A DNA stretch of 64,000 bases from Clostridium sp. (GTDB taxonomy: Bacteria > Bacteroidota > Bacteroidia > Bacteroidales > Bacteroidaceae). Under the pieces are notes generated by a model, which had not been told where the DNA came from, did not search any database, and worked only from the letters and a program-made list of their open reading frames with translations. Positions 57,865 through 64,000 of this stretch are shown here, in pieces. Where the stretch lies: assembly GCA_023663705.1 (NCBI GenBank), contig JAMPGY010000004.1, positions 1 through 64,000 on the forward strand, written 5' to 3'. Position 1 is the first letter of the stretch. Every line of letters begins with the position of its first letter. Position numbers and translations under genes: made by a program.

Positions 57865-59217
57865 ATGCGTAATAGATTCATTCATTTCTTTGTAGTATTG
57901 ACCGTGTGTTGTTTTCCGGAGTTACAGGCTCGTGTTCGTAAAACCCACAAGGCAGATACGCTGTCGACGTATGCAAAGGTGATGGCACAGTATGTATCCG
58001 CATTGGACGAATCGGTTCGGCGGTACGACTCGTTGAAGAATGTCGCGATTGAAGAGAATTATCTCACTCCCTATCATTTCCGCATGTTTGCGCCCCCCAC
58101 GCTTTATCAGTCGCCCCTGCGGCAGACGATGGATATTGCCTGGACACCTTTTGCCGCTCAAGAGTCTCAGGACGGACTATCGGAGTCCGTGCAGCAGGAT
58201 TCTGTTCTGATGTGGACGGATTTCTTCAACGCACGCCTAATGGACGTGTACACCCGGCAACCGCAACTGATCACATTGACAGAGCGGGAGTTGAGTCAGG
58301 TGGATGATATACGTGAGGAACTGATCCAACCCATTCGGAACAAGGTGAAGTTGGCAGAGAAAACGGTGGATGTGGATCTGGGCGCGGATGTGGATGCGGT
58401 GGATCTGGTGGTAAAGAAACCTAACTTCTGGAAGTTTTCCGGCAGTGGATCGCTCCAGTTTTCCCAGTCGTATTTTTCCGATAACTGGTACAAAGGCGGA
58501 GAGGACAACTACACCATGCTCGGATTGGTCACGCTGGAGTTGAAGTATAACAATAAGCAGAGGATACAATGGGAAAATAAGCTGGAGATGAAACTTGGTT
58601 TCCAAACCATGAAGAGCGATGAGGAGCATAAGTTGAAAACCAATGAGGATTTGTTGCGACTGACGTCCAAATTGGGATATCAAGCCTCGAAGCATTGGTT
58701 TTATACCACTGAGGTGCAGGCATCCACACAGTTTTATCCCAGTTATCAGAGCAATAGTAAGAAGGTGCAGTCCGACTTTATGTCGCCGTTTTACCTCTCC
58801 GTTTCCGTGGGTATGGACTACAAATTGAATCTTAAGCGATTCAATCTTTCCGCCTATTTGGCTCCCGTCGCCTATAAATTGTCGTATGTAGACCGTGCGG
58901 ATTTGGCTTCGAGGTTCGGTATGAAACCGTTTCATGTCACCAAGATAGATTTCGGTCCGAATATTACGGTGAACTACAAATGGAATATCTGTAAAAATGT
59001 ACAATGGGATTCACGTGCCTATTGGTTCAGCAATCTCAAGCTCACCACCATTGAATGGGAAAACACTTTCTCGTTTACGATCAACAAATATCTGGCGAGC
59101 AAATTGTTCCTTTATCCGCGTTTGGACGACAGTTCGAAGAAATACTGGAGTGAGGACATGGAAGGTTACTTTATGTTCCGCGAGTGGTTCAGTCTCGGAC
59201 TTAACTATTCGTTCTGA
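57865..59217 (+). CDS. DUF3078-type outer-membrane protein
   Basis: A 450-residue exported protein. Signal peptide to about LQARV, a helical N-terminal part to about residue 180, then many amphipathic beta-strands (FSGSGSLQFSQSYFSDNWYK, YNNKQRIQWENKLEMKLGF, LSVSVGMDYKLNLKRFN) and a C-terminal aromatic residue (GLNYSF), as expected of an outer-membrane barrel of the DUF3078 family. Function unknown. Followed by a membrane protein gene 58 bp downstream on the same strand. Confidence 0.82.
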   Translation: MRNRFIHFFVVLTVCCFPELQARVRKTHKADTLSTYAKVMAQYVSALDESVRRYDSLKNVAIEENYLTPYHFRMFAPPTLYQSPLRQTMDIAWTPFAAQESQDGLSESVQQDSVLMWTDFFNARLMDVYTRQPQLITLTERELSQVDDIREELIQPIRNKVKLAEKTVDVDLGADVDAVDLVVKKPNFWKFSGSGSLQFSQSYFSDNWYKGGEDNYTMLGLVTLELKYNNKQRIQWENKLEMKLGFQTMKSDEEHKLKTNEDLLRLTSKLGYQASKHWFYTTEVQASTQFYPSYQSNSKKVQSDFMSPFYLSVSVGMDYKLNLKRFNLSAYLAPVAYKLSYVDRADLASRFGMKPFHVTKIDFGPNITVNYKWNICKNVQWDSRAYWFSNLKLTTIEWENTFSFTINKYLASKLFLYPRLDDSSKKYWSEDMEGYFMFREWFSLGLNYSF

Positions 59218-59275
59218 TCCGGTGGCGTGCGGGGAAAATAATTATTTTGGAATCACGAATTATTATCATATAGAT

Positions 59276-60211
59276 ATGGGCAATATAGACAACACTGTGG
59301 ACAACGCGGAGAACGTTTTTTATCAGAATCGGAAGATCGGTAAGTGTGTGGCAGACGGAATGAAATTGTTTGCACGTTATTTTGGAGAATTGTTTCGGAT
59401 TATGTGGATGCCTTTGGTACTCACGGCGCTATGCGCTTCGGTGGCATCCAGTGCAGTAGCGCCGTTGGCTCGTATGTTGCACGACATGACGCAGTTGGAT
59501 TTTCTGACGTGGGGAGAATGCTGGACGACAGCAGTGGTGATCATGGGTTTGTTGGTTTTGCTTTTGCCCGGCACGATGTGTTTATCTCAGTTGGTACGGG
59601 CTCTTTCTTTATATGCCGACTATGGCCACATTCCCTTGCTCGGGAACAAGATGGTCCGGTCCGGTCTTCATAGCGGTTACGGCCGGGCTTTGGGGTGGAA
59701 TGCCGGGTGGATGATTCTGGCATTGCTTGTGACTTTGCCAGCCTTGTGGCTGTTGGGCTTGAAGTGGACGTTGGTCGTGGTCTTTCCGGTGGCGATTCTG
59801 TTGCTATTCGTCCCCTATTGTGTGATCAGTGTGAGCGGCTTGGTGAAGATGGACTTTCGCATGTCGATACTGCAAACTATAAAAAGTACATTCTGTCATT
59901 GGGGACACTGCTATGCTGTGGTGTGTGGTGTCGGACTTCTCACATTGTTGCTCGTGGTGATTAGTTGCATGCCGGCCATTGTGCTTTCTTTTTCGGAGAT
60001 GAACTACGGGCTGTCCCTGTTGAACGGTGACGCGGTGTCCGTTCCGGCATGTTTCCCTTATGTTCGTTTCGTTTCGGTGTTTTTAGCTTTTGTGCTTTCG
60101 TCTATGGCTGTTTGGACGGCATTCTTTTCCTGTGTGTTCCTTTATGTGTCACTGTGTGTGCGGGAGAAGGACGGACTGTTGCAGGAGATGAAGGAGCAGG
60201 AGGTTGATTGA
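59276..60211 (+). CDS. integral membrane protein of unknown function
   Basis: A 311-residue protein with about six membrane helices in the region 45-300 (for example MWMPLVLTALCASVASSAVA, AGWMILALLVTLPALWLLG, VVFPVAILLLFVPYCVI). No family recognised. The start is ATG 59276 (MGNIDNTVDNAENVFYQNRK); the frame extends upstream into the DUF3078 gene, which is a different reading frame. Ends with a charged tail (REKDGLLQEMKEQEVD) and is followed by a terminator. Possibly cotranscribed with the DUF3078 gene. Confidence 0.7.
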   Translation: MGNIDNTVDNAENVFYQNRKIGKCVADGMKLFARYFGELFRIMWMPLVLTALCASVASSAVAPLARMLHDMTQLDFLTWGECWTTAVVIMGLLVLLLPGTMCLSQLVRALSLYADYGHIPLLGNKMVRSGLHSGYGRALGWNAGWMILALLVTLPALWLLGLKWTLVVVFPVAILLLFVPYCVISVSGLVKMDFRMSILQTIKSTFCHWGHCYAVVCGVGLLTLLLVVISCMPAIVLSFSEMNYGLSLLNGDAVSVPACFPYVRFVSVFLAFVLSSMAVWTAFFSCVFLYVSLCVREKDGLLQEMKEQEVD

Positions 60212-60256
60212 AAATCTCGGTCTTATTCTGACTTGAATCGGAGTTACAGATACAAG

Positions 60257-60295
60257 ATAGCCCGATCCATTCCGTTGGAATGTCTCGGGCTATCC
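60257..60295. terminator. bidirectional hairpin terminator
   Basis: Ten-base arms GATAGCCCGA and TCGGGCTATC with a nested CATTCC/GGAATG stem, followed by CCATGTTTTT on the plus strand. Lies between convergent genes. Confidence 0.8.
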
Positions 60296-60336
60296 CATGT
60301 TTTTGACGCGGTTCCATACGTGAACGGAAACATCTG

Positions 60337-60777
60337 CTAATCATCCAGTTTCAGCAGGTTGCCGTTCAGGTCGAAGTCTGCATCCAAGCCATTGCTGAGT
60401 TCTACTTCATAGCGGCGGGTCTTCTTTTCAATCTTCTTTACGTTGACACCCGGAAACTCCTTTTTCAGATATTTACGTATTGTGCCTGGAATGTAGCCGT
60501 TGGGTACGAAGACACCTTGTTTACAGTCCACTTCTTTCCATTCACCCTTGTTGTTGAACTCTACTTCCGTGCCGTTGCTCAGCACCACCTCGTATGTGTC
60601 GCCCAACAGCGATTTGTCAATCTTGATATAGGATATCTTCTGTGTGGGGAAGTTTTTACTCACGGATGTTTTGGCGGCGGCAGGTAGTTTGCTCATGTCG
60701 CGGGTAATCACATCACCGGCCCACAGGCCTGTGGCGGCTACGAGAGCCAATGCTAATGTCGTAACTGTTTTTTTCAT
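60337..60777 (-). CDS. PepSY-like periplasmic protein
   Basis: A 146-residue protein with a signal peptide (to about LWAGD) and two PepSY-like (BLIP-like) repeats: AKTSVSKNFPTQKISYIKID with YEVVLSNGTEVEFNNKGEW, and IRKYLKKEFPGVNVKKIEKK with YEVELSNGLDADFDLNG. These proteins are frequent in Bacteroidales periplasm and may inhibit or chaperone other proteins; no partner is known. Own promoter (60808-60815). Intact. Confidence 0.85.
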   Translation of the reverse strand: MKKTVTTLALALVAATGLWAGDVITRDMSKLPAAAKTSVSKNFPTQKISYIKIDKSLLGDTYEVVLSNGTEVEFNNKGEWKEVDCKQGVFVPNGYIPGTIRKYLKKEFPGVNVKKIEKKTRRYEVELSNGLDADFDLNGNLLKLDD

Positions 60778-60807
60778 ACTCTTTATGTGTTAAAGGTTTC
60801 TGTACGG

Positions 60808-60815
60808 CAAAGATA
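60808..60815 (-). promoter_or_regulatory. -7 promoter box for the PepSY-like gene
   Basis: Minus-strand TATCTTTG, a full match, 31 bp upstream of ATG 60777. Confidence 0.55.
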
Positions 60816-60986
60816 GTACAAAAGGAGAAAAGATGGCCGGAGCTTTGCAAACTTTAACAGACAAGCATCGGGCATAAAATATATGATTTTGAAAATGAAT
60901 ACAATGTACACCATTTAATGTTTTCTAAAATTATAATGTATAATCTAATTTATTTCAGCATAGGTGGCGCCCCTTTGAGCCAAAAC

Positions 60987-61017
60987 TTGGCAGGAAGGCG
61001 TAAAGTTCGTATCTTTG
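60987..61017 (+). promoter_or_regulatory. promoter of the pfs-luxS unit
   Basis: TTG (60987-60989), 20 nt, TATCTTTG (61010-61017). It contains the TTG that would begin the longer nucleosidase frame, so the ATG at 61045 is the real start. Confidence 0.65.
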
Positions 61018-61044
61018 AAGAGTGAATTATCAAGCAAGACAGAT

Positions 61045-61716
61045 ATGAAGATTGGAGTGATGGTGGCCATGCAGTCCGAATATGAAAGGCTGAAAGCCCG
61101 TATGGGAATGACATCGGATACAGGACGGTTGGACAATGGCAACGAATTAAGACTGTTGCAATGCGGTATAGGCAAGGTGAACGCTGCTGTGAATGCCGTG
61201 CAGCTGATACGCGACTGGCAGCCGGACTGTGTGATCAGTACGGGGGTGGCCGGAGGTATCGATGCGGTGCTTGGTGTGACGGACGTGGTGGTGGGCAGCA
61301 GGCTTGCCTATCATGATGTGTGGTGTGGCGAGGGCAATGTTTATGGACAGGTGCAGGGATTGCCGGCTGTTTTCGAGGCCAACGGTGCATTGGTGGAAGC
61401 GGCTATGGCCGTGAAGGGCGAGAGCAGGCTTCACAGCGGATTGATCTGCACCGGTGATTGTTTCATCACGGATTGCGAAGAACTGCAGGCTGTAAAGAGA
61501 AAATTTCCCGAAGCGCTTGCCGTTGATATGGAGAGTACGGCCATTGCACAGGCGTGTTATCTGTTCGGGGTGCCGTTTCTCAGTTTCCGCGTCATAAGCG
61601 ACACGCCCGGATGCGACGGGCATCAGAAGCAATATGAAAATTTCTGGGGCATCATGGCTGAGCGCTCCTTTGCCGTCACATGGCAGTTTCTGTCCTCCTT
61701 GCCCGAACAGATATAA
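61045..61716 (+). CDS. mtnN: 5'-methylthioadenosine/S-adenosylhomocysteine nucleosidase
   Basis: A 223-residue nucleosidase (Pfs/MTAN). It cleaves SAH and MTA to adenine plus S-ribosylhomocysteine or methylthioribose. Start MKIGVMVAMQSEYERL with catalytic-region Glu12, glycine-rich VISTGVAGGIDA, the sugar-binding VDMESTAIAQ (Glu) and SDTPG with the catalytic Asp. It feeds LuxS, whose gene follows 22 bp later, so SAH recycling and AI-2 precursor formation are encoded together. Confidence 0.93.
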   Translation: MKIGVMVAMQSEYERLKARMGMTSDTGRLDNGNELRLLQCGIGKVNAAVNAVQLIRDWQPDCVISTGVAGGIDAVLGVTDVVVGSRLAYHDVWCGEGNVYGQVQGLPAVFEANGALVEAAMAVKGESRLHSGLICTGDCFITDCEELQAVKRKFPEALAVDMESTAIAQACYLFGVPFLSFRVISDTPGCDGHQKQYENFWGIMAERSFAVTWQFLSSLPEQI

Positions 61717-61738
61717 TAAAGATAAAATCTCACAACAA

Positions 61739-62218
61739 ATGAAAAAGATACCCAGTTTCACTATTGATCACGAGCGACTGCTGCGTGGCATCTATGTATC
61801 CCGCCGCGATGAGGTGGGGGATGACATCGTGACTACTTTCGATATACGTATGAAGGAACCCAACCGCGAACCGGCTTTAGCTCCTTCGGCACTCCATACC
61901 ATTGAACACCTGGCGGCCACTTTCCTGCGCAACCATCCGGTGTGGGCGGACAGGATTGTCTATTGGGGACCTATGGGATGCCTTACGGGCAATTACCTGC
62001 TGGTGCGCGGACGGCTGGAGTCGGAGGACGTATTGCCGTTAATGATGGAGACCTTCCGCTTTATAGCCGGTTTCGAGGGCGAGGTGCCGGGAGCGGCACC
62101 CCACGACTGTGGTAACTATTTGATGCAAGATCTGCCCATGGCACGTTGGGAAGCAGCTAAATATTTGCATGAAGTGCTTGAACAGGCCACAGAGGCCAAT
62201 CTCCATTATCCGGATTGA
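61739..62218 (+). CDS. luxS: S-ribosylhomocysteine lyase
   Basis: A 159-residue LuxS of normal length. It cleaves S-ribosylhomocysteine to homocysteine and DPD, the precursor of AI-2. Metal ligands His53, His57 (HTIEH) and Cys124 (PHDCGNY), catalytic Glu56 and Cys81 (MGCLTG) are all present. The start is ATG 61739 (MKKIPSFTIDHERLLRGIYV); the frame runs upstream into the nucleosidase gene out of phase with it. Whether AI-2 is a signal in this organism or just a by-product is not shown. Confidence 0.95.
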   Translation: MKKIPSFTIDHERLLRGIYVSRRDEVGDDIVTTFDIRMKEPNREPALAPSALHTIEHLAATFLRNHPVWADRIVYWGPMGCLTGNYLLVRGRLESEDVLPLMMETFRFIAGFEGEVPGAAPHDCGNYLMQDLPMARWEAAKYLHEVLEQATEANLHYPD

Positions 62219-62363
62219 CCGGGAAATCTGCCGTTCCGGTTGGTGGAGTGGGATGTTTTTTAAGTATGTTTAAAGTTCCGTACCGGCGAAATATAGAATT
62301 ATGTTTTGTACGGTTCGGGCTTTTTTTGTTTCTTTGCACGGATTTGCCCGAAGCCCGATAAAT

Positions 62364-62921
62364 ATGACACATACAATAGCAGCAAATTTTTGCCTGGCAG
62401 CCTTGGTGCTGACGGCTTGTGGAGGCGGCACGGAACGTGACGCACAAGGATTGAAATCCGAATTCAATCAGATAGATAGTGTGACGGAGGTGCAGCACAT
62501 GCGTGACTACAGTTATCACGACACCGTGAGTAGCGGCGGTCACCTCTATGCCTACGACATCGTGCGTCAGGCAAGTGACACGTTGGGCATCGTGACCGAT
62601 GAGAACGGTGATCGCTATGCCGATAATTTCATTCGTCTCACGGTGACACGCGATGAAGAGGCCTATTTCTCCCACCGTTTTCTCAAACAGGACTTCGCGG
62701 CTTACCTCGATCGGGGATTTCGCAAATCGGCCATTCTGGACGGTATGGCTTTCGACCGCGTTGTAGCCGGGGGCGTTCGCTTTGCTGTCGCTGTGGGTTA
62801 TCCCATGTCGGACATGTCCATGCCTTTTCTGGTGACGGTGGACGGTAGCGGTGCTTATCGGATAGAGAAGGATGAGGTGCTGGACAACGTGGTGGAAACG
62901 CTTGACACCCTCTCTAAATAG
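62364..62921 (+). CDS. DUF4738-type lipoprotein
   Basis: A 185-residue lipoprotein. Signal peptide MTHTIAANFCLAALVLTAC with lipobox LTAC, then a domain resembling DUF4738: MRDYSYHDTVSSGGHLYAYD, DRYADNFIRLTVTRDEEAYF and ILDGMAFDRVVAGGVRFAVA. Bacteroidetes-specific and uncharacterised. The start is ATG 62364; an upstream open stretch has no signal character. The following TPR gene begins 21 bp downstream. Confidence 0.75.
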   Translation: MTHTIAANFCLAALVLTACGGGTERDAQGLKSEFNQIDSVTEVQHMRDYSYHDTVSSGGHLYAYDIVRQASDTLGIVTDENGDRYADNFIRLTVTRDEEAYFSHRFLKQDFAAYLDRGFRKSAILDGMAFDRVVAGGVRFAVAVGYPMSDMSMPFLVTVDGSGAYRIEKDEVLDNVVETLDTLSK

Positions 62922-62942
62922 TAAAGTAACTTTCCGGTCGGT

Positions 62943-63809
62943 ATGCAATGCAAGATGCAGAACAGCGGACGACTGTTGGGCATGTGCCGCCTGTGTATGT
63001 TGGCGGGTATGTTGGCATGGTGGGGATTCCCGCTTTGTGCACAGACCTATCGCGATTGTGTGCGTCAGGCCATGGACGCTCTGGCCAAGGACAGTCTGGA
63101 CCGGGCTGAGACTTTGCTTCGTCAGGCGATGAGAATCGAACCCTCCCAACGTTCCAATGCGCTTCTTTTCAATCATATCGGACGGATTCAGGAGCGTAGG
63201 GGAGAATATAAGGATGCTTTGGAGTCCTACACGTTGGGACTCAATTTATCTCCCCATACATTGGGATTGTTGCTCAACCGAGCGGCACTTTATATGCGGC
63301 TCAATCGCCTGGAACGGGCATTGGCCGATTATTCGGCGGTGCTCGACTTGAATGCCGACCATCAGGAGGCTTTGCTCAACAGGGCGTATATCTACGACCG
63401 GCAACGCCTCTACAGGCAATCGCGTGCCGACTACGAACGTTTGTTGAAGAAATCCCCCTCGCATGATCGTGCTCTGCTTGGTCTGGCCATCGTGAACGAT
63501 AAGGACGGGCGTCCTCAGGAGGCTATGGAGATCATGGAGCGTTATGTGCAACTCTTTCCTTCTCGGGCGGAAGGTTATGCCGTGAAGGGCGGAATGGAAC
63601 TCGCGCGCAAGCAATACGAGTTAGCCTTGTTTGATCTGAACAAGGCTGTGGAGTTGGACGACACGAATCCTGAGATGTACATCAGTCGTGCGGCTTACCA
63701 TGAGGCGGTGAATGCAAAGGGGGCGGCTCGTGCCGACTTGGAGACGGCACTCCGACTTGGAGCCGATCCCAGTGAGATAGCTTCGCTTTTGTTGGAATTA
63801 AAACATTGA
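62943..63809 (+). CDS. TPR-repeat exported protein
   Basis: A 288-residue protein with a signal peptide (to about LCAQT) and about seven tetratricopeptide repeats over 35-280 (ALLFNHIGRIQERRGEYKDA, LLLNRAALYMRLNRLERALA, ALLNRAYIYDRQRLYRQSRA, ALFDLNKAVELDDTNPEMY). Predicted periplasmic scaffold for protein-protein binding. Alternative start at the Met five codons on (MQNSGRLLGM). Cotranscription with the DUF4738 gene is likely. Confidence 0.85.
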   Translation: MQCKMQNSGRLLGMCRLCMLAGMLAWWGFPLCAQTYRDCVRQAMDALAKDSLDRAETLLRQAMRIEPSQRSNALLFNHIGRIQERRGEYKDALESYTLGLNLSPHTLGLLLNRAALYMRLNRLERALADYSAVLDLNADHQEALLNRAYIYDRQRLYRQSRADYERLLKKSPSHDRALLGLAIVNDKDGRPQEAMEIMERYVQLFPSRAEGYAVKGGMELARKQYELALFDLNKAVELDDTNPEMYISRAAYHEAVNAKGAARADLETALRLGADPSEIASLLLELKH

Positions 63810-63859
63810 CGGTTCTTTCGGAAAACAGGAGGAAGGCCAAATGTTTGGATGATAAACGT

Positions 63860-63903
63860 CATCCCCGCTTCGGTTCGGATTTCAGATGGCCGATGCGGGG
63901 ATG
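63860..63903. terminator. hairpin between convergent genes
   Basis: Nine-base arms CATCCCCGC (63860-63868) and GCGGGGATG (63895-63903), between the TPR gene and the partial leftward gene at the window edge. Confidence 0.72.
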
Positions 63904-63931
63904 TCTGTTGATGTATGTGAGGAAAAACAGG

Positions 63932-64000
63932 TTATTCCGCAGTCAACTCCAGCGCTATGCTTGTCCAAGGGCGACCGAGAGCCTGCCCGACATTCAGTCC
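63932..64000 (-). CDS. partial gene, C-terminal end only
   Basis: The last 22 codons of a leftward gene cut by the window, reading GLNVGQALGRPWTSIALELT then AE and TAA at 63932-63934. Supported by the hairpin just downstream; the product cannot be told from this length. Confidence 0.4.
   Translation of the reverse strand, partial: GLNVGQALGRPWTSIALELTAE

Overview
The window is a piece of a Bacteroidales chromosome, most likely from the Prevotellaceae. Evidence: Bacteroidetes-type promoters (TAnnTTTG at -7, sometimes TTG/TTTG at -33) precede many genes. Several large exported proteins end in type IX secretion (T9SS) sorting domains. The housekeeping runs are Bacteroidetes-typical (bamD / RNA polymerase omega-like / DUF4293; pyrG-yidC; pfs-luxS). 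Six-bladed beta-propeller lipoproteins, an NVEALA-like peptide and DUF3078, DUF3737 and DUF4738 proteins are also present. No tRNA, rRNA or CRISPR array was seen.

Region 1 (1-10.1 kb) is a lipoprotein island. It holds three intact six-bladed beta-propeller lipoproteins, one copy broken by a TGA at a conserved Trp codon, and one deletion remnant. Two of the intact genes flank a membrane glycosyltransferase pair (GT2 plus a TMTC-like GT-C protein). The third follows a gene for a secreted NVEALA-like peptide. Three transcription units begin with related copies of a promoter-leader cassette carrying a conserved tiny upstream ORF. This shared cassette, with the near-identical 3' ends of the lipoprotein genes, is the best candidate for an undescribed regulatory or duplication system.

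Region 2 (10.1-37 kb) has a split chromate-type transporter and then a run of large exported enzymes: a GH2 beta-galactosidase with beta-trefoil modules, a thioredoxin, a small T9SS cargo, a GH89 alpha-N-acetylglucosaminidase, a papain-like peptidase with LamG and PKD modules, UvrA (opposite strand), a GHL10 family protein and a GH128-like protein. The enzymes suggest digestion of host or dietary glycoconjugates outside the cell. A 1 kb gene-free stretch at 31.9-32.9 kb holds two 23-bp tandem-repeat arrays and a MITE-like inverted-repeat element.

Region 3 (37-64 kb) is mostly housekeeping: GNAT-RmuC, a LysM/PBP1 protein with a PorT-like barrel, BamD / omega / DUF4293, UvrB, a DUF3737-MATE-PatB-DUF5063 run, a glutaredoxin-like protein, an S9 peptidase with an MFSD1-like transporter (a plausible peptide-use pair), PyrG-YidC, a DUF3078 outer-membrane protein, a PepSY-like protein, Pfs-LuxS, a DUF4738 lipoprotein and a TPR protein. 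Strong hairpin terminators separate many units. Starts were moved inward where the longest frame ran upstream of the promoter or had a non-ATG first codon.
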